The position numbers and the translations under genes were made by a program. A stretch of DNA of 64,000 bases from an uncultured Paracoccaceae bacterium (lineage in GTDB: Bacteria > Pseudomonadota > Alphaproteobacteria > Rhodobacterales > Rhodobacteraceae). Of this stretch, positions 24,711 to 39,700 are shown piece by piece. The first letter of the stretch is position 1. The number at the start of each line of letters is the position of its first letter. Below the pieces are notes generated by a model, which saw only the letters and a list, made by a program, of their open reading frames with translations, was not told the origin of the DNA and did no database searches. Where the stretch lies: the NCBI GenBank assembly GCA_947493745.1, contig CANLSM010000005.1, positions 1 through 64,000 on the forward strand, given 5' to 3'.

Positions 24711-27700
24711 TTAATAGAAGGAGAACTGGTCTTCGTCGAGCGCGGCAAGGCGGGTTCCCGCCAGGAACAACTCGTCCCCGTTGCCGAAATCGAAGAGGAC
24801 ACCGCCCCGCTCCTGGCTGGCGAAGTTCATCAGTTCGGAGAAATCGTCGATCCCGTCCACACCGATGCGCAACTGATCGCCCTCGATGAAGGACCGGCGT
24901 CCCGAGGTCTGGAAACCGTAGATCGTGTCACGACCGCCGCCGGAGCCGAAGAAGAACGTGTCCGATCCGCCGCCTCCGAAGATGCGGTCATTGCCCGCAC
25001 CGCCCGAGATCGTGTCGCCACCGCGACCGGCAAAGATCACGTCATTGCCAGCACCACCGATCAGCGTGTCGTTACCGGCACCACCAAAGAGCAGATCATT
25101 GCCGGCCCCGCCGTTGAGGATATCATCCCCGCGACCGCCAAAGAGCGTGTCCCGACCGGTGCCGCCAAGGATGTAGTCATCCCCGCGTCCGCCAAAGAGG
25201 AAGTCGTTGCCGCCTCCACCGCTCAGCAGATCATTGCCAGCCCCACCGAAGCCCACGCCATTGCCGTCATCGCCGACCACCACGTCATCATAGGGGTTCT
25301 CGACCGTGACGGTGACTGTCGCCTCGGATGTGCCGCCAAACCCGTCCTCGACCGTGTAGGTGAAGGTATCCTCACCCTCAAAGTCGAGCTCGGGGATGTA
25401 GGTCACCACGCCATCGGCCAGGGCGACGGTTCCGTTTCCGGCCTCGCTCACGCCTGTGACCGTCAGCGTATCGCCATCCGCATCGGTGTCGTTTGCGGTC
25501 AATACCGCCTCGGCAATCGCGATCCCGTTGGGCACTACGGCCGTATAGGCATCATCATTCGCAACCGGATCCGCATTGCCTTCCGCAAAGCTCAGCGTGA
25601 ACGTATCGGAGACGAAGGACAGACCGTCAGAGGCCAGAAGCTCGACCTCCACATCGCCTGCGACACTGCGCGGTGCAACACCGCTGAAGGTCAGCCCGTC
25701 AAAGACCAGCCAGCTTGGCAGCGCCGAGCCATCGGCCATCTGGGCCGCAAAGATCAGCGGTGTGCCATCGGGATCGGTGAAGGCCGAAAGCTCCGCATCC
25801 ACCACGAAAGCCGTTCCGGTCGTCAGCGGATTGCCGTCCTGATCGGTCGTGAAGTCCGCCAGGGGCGTCAGCAGCTCCGGTGCATCATTGATGCCGGTCA
25901 CGGTCAGCGTGAAGTCATCCGTGATCGTCGCCTGACCGTCGCTGATGCTGATCATCAGATCGATATCACCGCTGAAGTTCGCAGGCGGCTGCCCGGTCAG
26001 AAGCAGCGTTGTCGCATCAAAGCCGAGCCAGTCCGGGATCGGTGAGCCATCGGCCAGCGTCAGCCCGTAGCTGAGCGTATCACCATCGGCGTCGCCCACG
26101 ATGTTCTGCTGCAACAGGATATTGATCGGCTCATCCTCGATCGTGCTGCGATCCGAGAACGGCGCCAGCAGGACGGGGATGTCATTGACCGCCGTGATGT
26201 TGAGGCTGAATGCCTCGGTGGTGCTCACCCGACCGTCACTTGCAACCATCTGCAATGCCAGAACACCGTTGAAGTTTGCAGGCGGCGTGCCCGACAGGGT
26301 CCGCGTCGCGGCATCCCAGGTCAGCCAGGTCGGCAGCGTGGTGCCACCCTCCCGTGTGACCGACAGCGTCAACGCATCGCCATCCGCATCCGTCGCGATA
26401 TCATCGGCAAAGGTGATGTCGAGCGCTGTGTCCTCATCAATCGTGAGATCGCCCAGACCGTTGATTATCGGGGCCGTGTTGGTCGCCACCAGATCAACCG
26501 TCACAACCGCACTCGCCGTCGTGGTGCCATCGCTGATCGTGTAGGTCACGTCGATGGTGCCGCCCAGGCTCGCGTCACGTTCGATCACCAGATTGCCGAG
26601 GCCATCCAGTTCGGCGGTATAGCCCGCGCCACCGGTGGCGGAGACCACGCTCAGCGCATCGCCATCAAGCTCGATGTCGTTGGCCAGCAGAACGTCCAGC
26701 GGAATGGTGATCACCGTATCGGTGCCCGCATTGTAGGTATCGCCCTGCGCAATCGGCGCATCATCGACCCCTGCAATGCTCAGCGTGATCGGCTGAACCG
26801 TCTCCAGTTGACCGTCGCTGACAGCAACCTCCAGCGCGATATCCCCGAAGAAGTTGGCAGGCGGCGTGCCTTCCAGTTCCAGCGTGAACGGATTGAAGCT
26901 GAGCCAATCAGGCAAGTCCGCGCCACCTTCCGCACGCACCGCGTAGGTCAGAATGGTGTCGTCGACATCCGTGAAGGCCTCGCCCGGCAGCACGATGCGG
27001 AAGGCAGTATCCTCGGTGCCTTCCAGCGCTGGCAGGGCACCGATGACAGGCGCATCGTTCACATTGTCAAACGTGATCGTCACCCGACCGGTATCGGTCA
27101 GACCGCCGGTGTCGCGGATCGTGTAGTCAAAGCTCGCCTCACCCGCCAGATCGGCATCCGGCGTCACGACAAGACGACCATCGGCGTCGATCTCGATTGT
27201 GAGACCCGCACCTGCGACCGCATCGACGAAGAAGATGCCTTCGCGATCCACGTCAAAGTCGTTGCCGGTGAAGTCGCTGGGCGACAGGATCAGTGTCTGA
27301 TCCTCGACCCCGTCCAGCCTGTCATCGACGGCTGTCGGCGCATCCGGCGTGCCGGTCACATCGACGAAGACCTGGCCCGTCACCGGCTGACCCACCGCGT
27401 TCACGATCTGATACTCCAGCGTGGCGCGACCAAAGAAATCCTCGGAAGGCGTGAAGCGGTAAAGCCCGCCTGCGACCTCTTCCAGACCGGCCTGCGGCAG
27501 CATCCCGACAAAGCTGATCTCGCCGCCATCCGGATCAATGTCATTGGCAATCAGGTCTGCGGGATCAATGAGGACGGAACCACCCTCGATCATCTCATAG
27601 CCGTCATCGCCAACCGCAATCGGCAGATCCTCTTCCGGCTCAAGACTGATGCGGACATAGCCGATACGCTCGGCGCCGTTCTCATCCGTGACGACATAGG

Positions 27701-30700
27701 AGAACCCGGCATTGCCGAAGTAATCCGCCCGTCCGGTGAAGACCGCCGTACGGCCATCCATCACCACCGTGCCATTGTCCCCGTCAAAGACCGATGTGAT
27801 GGAGAAGGCATCGCCCTCGACATCGACCATCTGTGCCTCAAGATCGGTCAGACTGATGACCAGCGGCACATCCTCGGACCCGACAAAGAGGTCATCGGGC
27901 AGACCGGTGGGCGCATCGTTCACCGCCGTATAGGTGATCTCGATGATACCCGTTGTCTCGATCCGGCCGTCGCTGATGACATACTCGTAGGCAACCGGAC
28001 CGTTGATGTTCTCGGACGGCACGAACTGATAGTTTCCGCCCGGCAGGTTGAAGACCTGACCATCATCGCCGCCGCGAACAGAGATCAGCGTGATCGTGTC
28101 CTCGGCATCGGGATCGAAATCATTTGCCATGAACTCGGTCATGTTGAGCGTGAGCGGCGTGTCTTCCTCGATCGTGTAGCGGTCGATACCGGCCACAGGC
28201 GCAACATTGGTCGGGGCGACATCAATGGTCACCTGAGCCACATCCGCGCCACCCTGACCATCCTCGATCCGGTAGCGGAATGTCACCTCGCCGTCGAAGT
28301 TTAGCGGCGGTGTGAAGGTGAAGCTGTTCCCGTCCTGGACGACCTCACCCACGCTGACATCGAAGAGATCGACCAGCGTCAGCGGATCACCATCGGGATC
28401 GCTGTCATTGGCCAGCAGATCGGCAACAGTGAAGGTGAACGGCGTGTCCTCGAACGCATTCAGACGGTCATTGCGGGCAATCGGCATATCGTTGAGCGGC
28501 GCCACGTCGATCCGAACCACGCCGGTGCTTTGCCCTTGCGCATCATCGGTCAGCACATAGTCAAAGATATCCGGGCCCGACACGCCCTCATCGGGCGTAT
28601 AGGTCAGCATGACATCGAGATTGCCGTCAAAGGTCTGCGTGATCGGCGCGGTCGCATCGCCGCGGCCGACTGTCAGCTGGACGTCACCGCGGAAATCAAG
28701 CGGCACGATGGCTGTGATCTCGCCGGTTACAGCATCGATGCTGAGCCAGTCAGGCAGCACCGAGCCATCAGCCAACGCCAGGGTGTAATCGCCCGTCGCC
28801 GCATCAAGGGCAGCGGGTGCCGCAATGACGACCGGCGTCAGGATGATCTCCAGCGTGCCATTTGTCGGCTGGCTGACATCAAGGATACGGATCGCATCGC
28901 CATCCTCGTCGAAGTCATTGGCCAGCAGATCGGCCAGCGCAAAGGTCAGTGGAACATCCTCGTCGGTGGCCAGCCTGTCGCTGACCGCATCGGGCAGTTC
29001 CGGCCTGTTCTCCACATTGACGACGATCCAGCTTGGCGTGGACACGCCTTCCTTGTCGTCGCGGGCCACATAGCTGATCGCAAGCGAGCCGTTAAAGTCC
29101 TGGGGCAGGTCGATATCCAGTTCGTCGCCATTGAATATCTCGCCAGTGATGCCGCCCAGCGATGTGACCGAGAAGGTCTCATCGACGACGATATCAGTGA
29201 CCAGAACATAGTCCGGCTGACCGCTTTCAGGCGTATGCGCGATCGAAATGCGCACCGGAATGGCACCCACGAACTCCGCCGGAGGCGTTCCGGTGAAGCT
29301 GAGCGTCTCGGCATCGAAGCTCAGCCATTCGGGCAGCAGCGCGCCGCTTTCCGCAACGGCCTCAGCCGAGACCACACCACTGAGATCAAGGGTGAAGAGA
29401 TCCTGATTGGTGAAGAACTCGGGCTGAGACAGCGCCGCATTGATCGCCGGGTCAATTTCACCCGCCGGGTCAATAACATACTCGATGGCAAAACCACGAT
29501 CCGTACTGCGATAGGTGCCGTTCGGCAGCGGATCGTTTTCAGGTGTGAAGACGATCTGCACCGCAATCGGTTCCGCATCCGCAGGCGGCGCGATGGCCGT
29601 GCGTACCAGCGTCCCGGTCTCGGCATCGAAGTCGATCCAGTCGGGAAGCGCCCGGTTGTTCGAAAGCTGCGCCGAGAAGGTGCCCGCGCCTGCACTCAAC
29701 AGGGCAATCTCCGGTCCGACAGCGACGCCGCCCAGCAACGCATCCGCGTCTACTGCCAGTGTCACCGCCTCGACAAATGTCGTCGCGCCTTGCGCAAACG
29801 TGACACTCACCTCAACGGGCTCGGTCACATCGACTGGCAACTCGCCCGTAAAGGTCAGCGTCAGCGGATCGAAGACCAGCCAATCCGGCAGATCGGTGCC
29901 ATCGGCAAGGGTCGCCGTCGTGACAACGTCCTGATCCAGCGCATTGACGGTGAGCGTGCGCTCAGCCGTGAACTCGGTCCGGTCGCTGAAGTCATCCGTC
30001 AGACGCCCGAGGAAGCCGATGCTGTCATAGAAGATCACATCGCCATCGGGGTCATAGTCGTTCCCGAAGACCAGCGCAGGGATGATCGTGAGCGGCTGAT
30101 CCTCGATACCCGAGACCACATCACCACGCACAACCGGCGCATCATTGTCCGGCAGGATCGAGACCGAAACGAAGGCCGTGTCGAAACCGCCCTCACCGTC
30201 GGAGATCGTGTAGGTGAACCCGGCCTCGCCATTGAAGTCGGAGCGCGGCGTGAACTCGATCATGCCATCCGCGTTGAAGGTGACATCGCCGTTCAGCGGG
30301 AAGCGCTCAAGCCCGACAATCGTCAGCGGGTGATCGTCAGCGTCACTGTCATTGGCCAGCAGGGTCGCCGGGTCGATAACCAGAACCTCGTCTTCGATGA
30401 TCTCGAACGGCCCGTCATTGCGCGCATTGGGCGCTGTGTTGGTGAAGAACGGAATGACGTTGATATCAACCGTGATCGTGGATTCCGCCCCACGCTCATC
30501 GCGCAGATCATACTGGAAGGACGCAGCGCCAAGCGCGTCGGCCACAAAACTGATCGTGCCATCGGCCTCGTTCAGCTCCAGCGTGCCGCCCACGACATCA
30601 TGGATGCCCTCGAAGGTGAACGCATCGCCTTCGATATCGAAGTCATTGCCCAGAAAGGCGCTGAGATTGATCACATTGACCGTGTCGAGCCGGACCGTCA

Positions 30701-33700
30701 GATTGTCCGTACCACTGCGGGGCGCGTCATTGATCGGGTCGAGGAAGATCTCGACCACGCCTGTGGCCGTACCACCATTGCCGTCGCTGACCGTGTAGGT
30801 GAAGCCCGCGAAGCCAAAGACATCCGGGCGGGCCGTGAACTCGACGCCACCGTCGACAATCGTACCCCGACCATTGGTGAGGCCATAAGTCGATGTGGTG
30901 TAGAGCGGGTCGCCATTGTCATCCAGGATCGGACTCAGCGCGCTGATGAACAGTGTATCGCCGTCCACATCGGTATCGTTGTCAAGGATGTAATCGAACG
31001 GGATGACAAAGGTCGTATCCTCGTCGCCGCTCCAGACCCCGTCATCGACCGCCACCGGCGCGTCATTGACCGGGCGGACCTGAACCTCGACACGGGCCGT
31101 GCTTTCGCGTCCAAACGCGTCGCGCACGGTGTACTCGAAGAAGGCCCGTCCCTGGCCCATGTCATCGTTGAAGTCCTGAGCAGGCAGGAAGTTGATATCC
31201 CCCTCACCGTTCAGCCAGACCGTGCCGTTGATCGGGTTGCCGACTGAGACCAGCTCTAGCCCGACGCCCGCCTCCGTGGTGTCATTGGCGATCAGAAGCA
31301 GCGGATCGATGGTCGCAACCTCGTCCTCGACACCGAAGAGATAGGTATCGTCCTCGGCGTTGAACCGACCCTCGCGGATCAGCGATTCCAGCGTTGCCCG
31401 ATCCCAGACGGTGCCATTTTCAAAGACGACTTCCTCGATCCCCGTCTCTTCGCCCAAGAAGTGATCGGTGACACGCAACGTGTCGATCAGGAAGCCCTCG
31501 TCGCGCTCAAGCTCCAGCAACAGATCGTCGCCATCGCGCAGGACCGAGATGTCCTTCGGCTCAATGCCTGCAAGCAAGGCCACGCGGTCAATCTCGCTGG
31601 CGCCACCGATCTCGGTGACGACGTCATTGCCGCTGTCATAGCCGAAGATATAGGTGTCGTTACCCGCGCCACCCGCGATAGCATCATCGTCGAAGCCGCC
31701 ATCGAAGGTCTCGTCACCTGCGCTGCCTGTCAGCGTATCGGCATAGGCCGAGCCGACCAGCGCCTCGATACCCGAGAGCTGATCGCCAGCCGCCTCGCCC
31801 GCAGTCCCGGCACCGGTGCTGAGGTCAACTGCGACCCCTTCATCGCCGGTCGAGTAATCCGCCGTGTCAAACCCGGCACCACCGGCAATGACATCGGCTC
31901 CGCGACCACCGCGCAGGATGTTGTCACCCGCATCGCCAATGATCGTGTCATCGTGGAACGAGCCCTGAATGATCTCGATCCCGGTGAAGGTATCCCCTTC
32001 CGCATCGCCGCCACCGGCAGTCGCACCGGTCATATCGATGGTCACGCCTTCGGCAGACAAGGTGTAGTCCGCAATGTCCACACCGGCGCCACCGATCAGC
32101 GTATCCGCGCCGCGGCCACCGATCAGCGTGTCGTTGCCGTCACCGCCGGTCAGGATATCCGCCTCGCGGCCACCGGAGAGCAGGTTGTCCTGATCATCAC
32201 CGGTCAGCACATCGGCAAAGTCGGTGCCGATCACATTCTCGATGGAGATCAGGACATCGCCTGCTGCGTCACCGCCCATGGCTGTGCCATCGGCAAGCGA
32301 GATCTGAACGGCCTCGGACGACAGGAAATAATCCGCCGTATCCGAGCCTTCGCCACCGTCAAGCGTATCCGCCCCGGCACCGCCTTCGAGACTGTCGTCA
32401 CCGATCCCGCCTTCCAGCAGATCGGCACCCGCACGACCTTCCAGTCGGTCGGAACCCGCACCACCGCGCAGGATGTTGTCAGCGCCGTCACCGCCGAGGA
32501 TATCGGCATAGGTCGAGCCTATGAATTCCTCGATCCGGGTATAGACGTCGCCATCGGCATAGCCTGCCTGACCGACACGGCTTTCCAGATCGGCACGCAC
32601 ACCGATATTGGAGGCGGTGAAGTCCACGATGTCATGGCCCTCTCCACCGTCGATGTCATCACGACCCGCACTTGCCAGGATCAGGTCATCGCCCGCGCCT
32701 GCCTGTACCAGATCGTCACCGGCACCCGCATCAATGGTGTCATTCCCGCCTTCGGCCAGAATGTCGTCGTTGCCTTCCAGCCCGTCGATCCGCTCACCGG
32801 CCATCGTGCCTATCAGGAGATCACGCGCAGACGTTCCCGTCAGCGTGCCGCTGTAACTGCCCAGAACCAGACCACCGGCAAAGCCCTGATCGACCAGACC
32901 TGTATCATCGGCGATGCGATAGATAATCCGGGTCTCGCCATCGAAGTCAGGCGCGTTCGTGATGACCACGAACTCTTCATTGTAGACATAGGCGTTGTCC
33001 GGCAGGGTCGCGCCGTCGCCCAGACCCACGAAGCTGAGCACATCATCCTCGTCCACATCGAAATCGTTGGACAGAAGGTCCGAGATGCGCAGCACCATCG
33101 GCACACCAAGCGGTGTCAGACCCAGCAGATCATCGACAACCACCGGCTCATCGGGGATCGGGTTGATGGTCAGATTGACCACACCCCTCACGACCGCAGG
33201 GGCCGCGCCATCAATGCTCACATTATCGGTGATGTTGTAGAAGAACCTGGCGCCACCGGCATAGTTCAGATCCGGCGTGTAGACGATGTTGCCGTTTCCG
33301 TCGAACTCCACCGTGCCGTTCAGCCCTGGGATGTCGAAGAAACCCGGCAGGCTGAGGCTCAACAGCTCGATCGGATCGCGGTCGATATCCACGTCATTGG
33401 CAAGGATCGCCGAGATCGGGATGACCAGAGAGGTATCCTCGTCCAGCGAGAAGCTGTCCGGGTTCGCCACAGGTGGCGCGTCGGCCACGTTGCGGAAGAA
33501 CACGGTCACTTCGCCAGCGCCGGTCAGCCCTTCATTGTCGCGCACGTTATAGAAGAACGTGGTCTCGCCCCAGAAGTTCGCATCCGGCGTGAAGCGGATG
33601 ATGTTGCCATCGCGAACTGCGTCGCCATTGCGCCCGTCGAACACGTCGACGAACTCGACCTGGGATCCGTCCTCGATGTCATAATCATTGGCCAGCAGAT

Positions 33701-36700
33701 CGAAGATGTCGATCTCCAGCACCGTGTCCTCATCCGCGATCAGATCGGGATTGCTGCGATAGCTGTCATTGCGTGCAATCGGCTCGTCGTTTTCAGGGAT
33801 CATCGGAACCGTGACGACAGCACGCGAGACACCGCCCTGCCCGTCATCAACAGTGTAGATGAAGGTCGCCTCACCATCGAAATTGGCCGCTGGACGGAAT
33901 TCGATCGTGCCATTGTCGAGCAGACGGACCGTGCCGCCCGTGCGGCTTGAAACGCCGGTGATCGTCAGCGTGTCACCCGCATCCCGCTCGATATCATTTG
34001 CCAGCAGATCAACAGTGTTGATGATCGCGATATTGTCTTCCTCAAGCGCCGCAACCCGGTCGTCCTGCGGCTCGGGGATGTTGTTCACGGATTCAATGTA
34101 GAAGCTGACAGTGCCGATGGCCGTGCCGCCATTGCCATCCGAGATCCGGTAATCGAAGCTCGCATTGCCCCAGTAGTAATCCGCAGGCGTCACAAGGATC
34201 GAGCCGTCCGCTGTCAGTTCAACCTGAACATTCTCGTTGCCGAAGACCGCATCGATGAAAAGAACATCTCCATCAATGTCGAAATCATTGGCCAGAAGGG
34301 TCGCGGGGTCGATCTCGAACCCGACATTCTCCAGGGTGTTGTCCGGGAAGTTGTCACGAGCAACCGGTGCATCGTTCTGCGCCGTCACATCGATGTAGAC
34401 AGTCGCCTCGGCCACGCCGCCCTCCGGCGTGTTGGCTACATAGGTGAACGACGCCTGGCCATTGAAATTCTCGTTCGGCGTGAAGGTGATGTTCCCGTCC
34501 GTGGACAGACTGACCGCCCCGTTCTGGGGATCACGCACCTGGCCAATGATCAGACGGTCGCCGTCGATATCGTTGGAGAGCAGACGCTCCACCTCGATGA
34601 TCAGGGTGCCATCCTCGGCCACGGTGAAGCCGTGGTCATCCAGCGCTTCGGCCAGCGGACGGACCCGCAGATCGACCTGCGCCTCGGTGATGCCGTTGCG
34701 GCCATCCGAGATCGTGTAGGTCAGTTGTGTCGGACCGGTGAAGCCTTCATTCGCGGTAAAGACCACATCGCCAAAGGCGTTCAGTTCGGCAAACCCGTCC
34801 GCACCGCCATCGACGGCGATGATCCGCAGATCGTCGCCGTCAGGGTCGAAGTCGTTGCGCAAAAGGACATCCGCCGAGATCGTCAGCGGTTCGGTTTCGC
34901 GAACTGCGAAATACCCGTCATTCTCTGCAACCGGCGTCGTATTGTCCAGCAATTCCAGAAGCTTGGACTTGCTCCATTCGACACCATCCGTGAAGACATA
35001 GCGCTCGATACCTGCGCTGCCCTCGGCCAGCGCGCCGTGTACGGTCAGGGTCTGGTCGGGCGCTGTGGCGAAGTGGAAGACCACCGCATCGGAGCCCTTG
35101 TAGAGCTGGGTCAGCGACACCTCGGAAGAGATGAAGCTGTCGAATTCGACCGTGTCAAAGCCGGTCTCATCCACCCCTTCGATGATCGTGTCACGACCCT
35201 CGCCGCGCGAATAGAGGTAACTGTCGCTGCCGACGCCGCCGATCATGATGTCATCGCCGGCTGTGCCGTTGAAGACATCGTTGCCGTCAAAGCCCCAGAC
35301 GCGATCATTGCCATCGGCTTCCGCATCGGCGAGCGCTTCGGCCCGCATCTGGTCGCGGTCCCATTCCGTGCCGTCGGCAAAGCGGATCAGGTCGACGCCG
35401 TCATCGCTATCCTTGAGCGCACCTTCCAGCGTCACCCGGTCACGACCGGTGTTGAAAGCGAGGATGAGATCAAGCCCCTCGGGCCCCGAGCGCTGCGCGT
35501 AGAGCACGTCATCAGGGTTCAGCGCCAGTTCAAGCACATCGCCGGTGTCACCGCCGGTATCGGCGATCCGATCATCCCCGTCACCCGCACCGAAGCTGTA
35601 GGTGTCATTGCCGCCGAGGCCCAGCAACAGGTCACTTCCGGCGCCACCCGAAATCGCATCCGCGGACTCGGTGCCGACAATCGTGTCGTTCTGCGGGCTT
35701 GCGGCCGAGGCCAGAATGTCCGCTCTGATCTGATCGGGCGTGAAGACGGTCCCGCTGTCTGTCAGGACAATCTGTTCGATCTGGTCCTGCCGAGATGTAT
35801 AGAAGCTGTTGGTGAAGGCATTGCGCACGGTGATTTCATCACCCTGATCCACGAGCCGGATGATCAGATCAGTGCCGTCGAAGCCGCGCCGCTCGAAGAT
35901 CACCTCGTCGGGCGAGTATCCCGCAATCTCGAGCCGGTCATTGCCGCCGCCCGCATCCTGAATGACATCAGCGCCATCCCCGCGGGTGTAGACATAGGTG
36001 TCGTTACCCCCCAGGCCGGACAGTGTATCGTCCCCGCCCAGGCCCTCAAGCGTGTCGGCACCGACACCGCCGGTCAGATTGTCCGCCCCGTCAGTGGCGT
36101 TGTTTTCCTCAAGCTGGGCCAGAAGCGCTGTCTCGTCCCACTCGGTTCCATCGTCAAAGCGGACGCTGTCCACACCACGCTGGCCGGAGTTGAAGGTGGA
36201 GAAGATGTCGCGCAGTGTGATGCGGCCTCCATCACCGGCACCCTCAGTGCTCTCGCCTATGATGATGATCGCGTCATCCCCATCGCGGGAACGCTTGAGC
36301 GTGACATCCGCCACTTCGATCCCGCGCAGTTCGAGAACGTCGGAGGCACCGGTCGAGATATCCCTCAGGATATCCACGCCGTCGCCGCGACTGTAGATAT
36401 ACGTGTCTGCACCGCCGCGACCGTCAAGCTGGTCGTAGCCGAGGCCACCTTCCATCACATCATCGAGATAGGTCGCCGTAACGATGTCGTCGCCATCGGT
36501 GAAGACCGGCGCGTAGACGATTTCGCTGATCTGCTGCGGCGTCAGGATCTCGCCACCCTCAAATCGGATTTCGGTCAGGAAGTAGTCTTCCAACAGGTTA
36601 GAGACGAAGATCGAGCCACCATCGCTTGCGCCAGGCGCGCTCTCGGCGATCCTCAGGACCACATCATCGCCCATGGCCGTAACGGTCACGTCCGAGCGGT

Positions 36701-39700
36701 TCACACCGTTGAGGATCAGAACATCATTGTTCGCGCCAGAGCGGGAGTAGTAGCTGTAGATCGCATCATTGCCATCGCCACGGTTGTAGACATATGTGTC
36801 GTCGCCCGCGCCGCCGAGCAACGTGTCATCACCCAGACCGCCGGTGATCACGTCGTCCTGCGTACTACCATAGATCAGATCGTCGCCATCGGTCCCGTCA
36901 GCTGCCACGATGGCCTGAGCGATCGCCTCCATATCGACCATGGAGCCGTCGGAGAACACAATCTCTTCAATGACATAGTCGTTGAACGTGCCCTCGCCGA
37001 TAAAGACATTGCGCACACGGATCGAGCCTTCCTCGATACCATTGGCGGCATTCGCATCAATGCGGATCATCAGATCGACACCGGAACGCTCGAACCTTAC
37101 ATCGGTCTGCAACAGATCAGGGAATTCCAGCCGGTCACCCGAAGGTGCCGTTGGCTCGGGCAGCGGATCGCGCGGATCGCCGCCCCCGCCGGAAGACCCG
37201 TTGCCGCTGTCCTCATAGATGTCATGGCCGTGACCATTGCGATAGATATAGATGTCGTTGCCATCGTTGCTGCGGACATAGTCATTGCCGCCCAGCATCT
37301 CGAACGTACTGTCCGCATTCTCGACCGAAACGAAATCATCGCCCTCGGTTGCCGCGGCAGCCTCGCCCAGAAGCAGCGTTGTGATGGCAGATGCATTCCA
37401 GACGACCGGCTCCTGCCCGTCATTGAGGAAAGTAATCTCGGTCAGGCTCAGGTTATCTGTCGCAAAATAGCCATCGAAGTTCTCATAGATGACATGGCCT
37501 TCAACCACATGGATACGCCCGGCATCGCCTGCCCCGGGCGCACTTTCCGCGATGTTCACGATGACATCCGGGCCACTGCGCAGCAGCGTTACCTGTTCAG
37601 GGGCAATGTCAGTCAGTTCCAGTCGCGTCATCTGCGGCGTTGGACCAAACTCCTCACCCACGGCGCTCGACTTGACGATGTCGAAACCGTCACCAAGCGT
37701 ATAGGCAAAGGTCGTCCCGACTGTGCCGATCTCGATCACATCATCGCCCAGACCACCGGACACCGTTATGTCGGCCCGGCTTTCGGGGCTTTCTGTCGAG
37801 AAGCCTTTGATGATGTCATCACCGTCGGTCTGCTGAGCAGCCATAAGGATCGACGCGATCTCATCCATGTCGATGATCGTGGTGTCGTCGAATGCAACCT
37901 CAAGGCGGTCCAGTCTGCTGAAATCACCAATCCAGATCGACCCGGCCTCAAGTCCCAGATCAGGGCGCGCAGCAATCTCGATGACCACATCATCGTCACG
38001 CCTGACAAAGGTCACCTCGTTACGAGTGACGTCCACCAGCGTAATGAGACCGTTGTCCTGGCTGGAGCCGTCGAAATTTCTCCCGATGTAGTACTCGCCG
38101 CTTTCACTCGCACGGTCATAGGTGAAGTTGCCCTTCACGCTTCGGCCATCATTCGTCAGCCCCGCAAGAGCCTCCATCTGCGCGCCCGTATAGGTCACGC
38201 CATCAGAGAATGTGAAGCGGTCGATCCCGTACTGAGAACCACTGCCTTCCATAAATTCCTTAAGGCGCAGGCTGCTGCCGTCCTCACCCCAGGTGATCAG
38301 GATGTCCTCATCCGAATTGAAGCTGTAAGTGCCGAAGGGCAGGACGCGAACTTCGATCTCGGTGCTGGCGACGTCGGTGAAATTCACCACGTCATTGGTG
38401 CCGTAGAAACTCCGGTCGCCCTCAAAGATCACATCATGTCCGGTGGTGCGACCAAAGGTGTAGGTGTCGTTCCCGTCCCGATACTGCTGATTGAAGAACT
38501 CATCCGCTTCGGTCGAAACATAGCTGTCGTCGGCATCTGTCCCGTTGATCGGAAGGGCCATACCGGGTGCGGAGCCACTGGAGACAATCGCCGCCGAGAT
38601 CGCGGCAGCATCCCATACAGTGTTGTCGGCAAAGGAGATTTCGGTCAGATAGAGTGAGCGTTCGAACCAGAGGCCATCCTGCGTGCCCAGAACCTTGATC
38701 TCGTAGCGCGGGCTGGGGTCTCCGTAAACACCTTCAAACTCGTGACGGACAATCTCGATATCCGCCGGGTTGAGGTCGGTCAGTTCGATGCGGAATTCAC
38801 CTTGGAAACTGAAGGACTTGCCCTCGATCGTATCGCGACCGTCGCCGCGCGAATAGACGATGGTGTCAACGCCTCTGCCCGGTTCGATATGGTCATCCCC
38901 GCCAAGACCCTCAAGCGTGTCATCGCCATCTGTGCCTGACAGTTGGTCGTTCCCATCCGTGGCACCGGCGCTGCTTCCAGCACCGGCGGCTGCAATGGCC
39001 GCCCGATCCCAGACCGTGCCTGCCGCGTCATCAAAGCGGATCTCGGACACGTCGCTGAACGTATCCTGATCCGTGCGCGTCGGCATGAGGATCCGGTCCT
39101 CGGTCCCAGTGAAAGTCAGCATGTAGCCGGTTTGCTGAGCCACAAGTTTGGTGACGATGACCTCGCTGGGATCATATCCACGCAGATCAAGTGCATATTC
39201 ACCATCAGTGAAGATCGTGTCCGACCCGTCGCCGCGATTGAAGACGACTGTGTCCACGCCGCCCTCAAGATTGAGGAAATCGTCGCCTGTTCCAGCCTCG
39301 ATCACATCCCTGCCGGGCGTTCCGGTGACATAGTCATCGCCGGCGCTGACCTGCTCCGCGATGATCATCGCGCGCACCTGCGCACCGGTTATCACGCCAT
39401 CGTCGAACCGATACTCGGTGAAGAGCTCTGCCGGACGGTTCATCAGCGCATTTGTCAGGTAAAGCCGATCATCGCTGTCCACGAACCGCAACATCACGTC
39501 CGGCCGGTCGGCATTGTAGGACTGGACGGGTTTCTGAGACCACTCGAAGATCGCATCGGCCATGTTGTAGCCGCGCAGCTCGACATAGTTGTCCTGCGAC
39601 GACGAGGTCGAAGTGCTGTCCCGGATCACATCCTGACCGTCACCACGGTTGAAGATGTAGGTATCAACGCCCGAGCTGCCGGAGATGATGTCGTTACCAA

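Noticed and set aside
34632-38657. A 1341-codon open frame on the plus strand, with others of 400-900 codons at 28530-31247, 31461-33950 and 38943-41042
   Set aside because: They lie wholly antisense to the giant RTX gene, are not repeat-structured proteins of any kind I know, and arise because the GC-rich Asp/Gly/Thr-rich coding strand leaves few stops opposite. The minus frame has clear domains along its full length.
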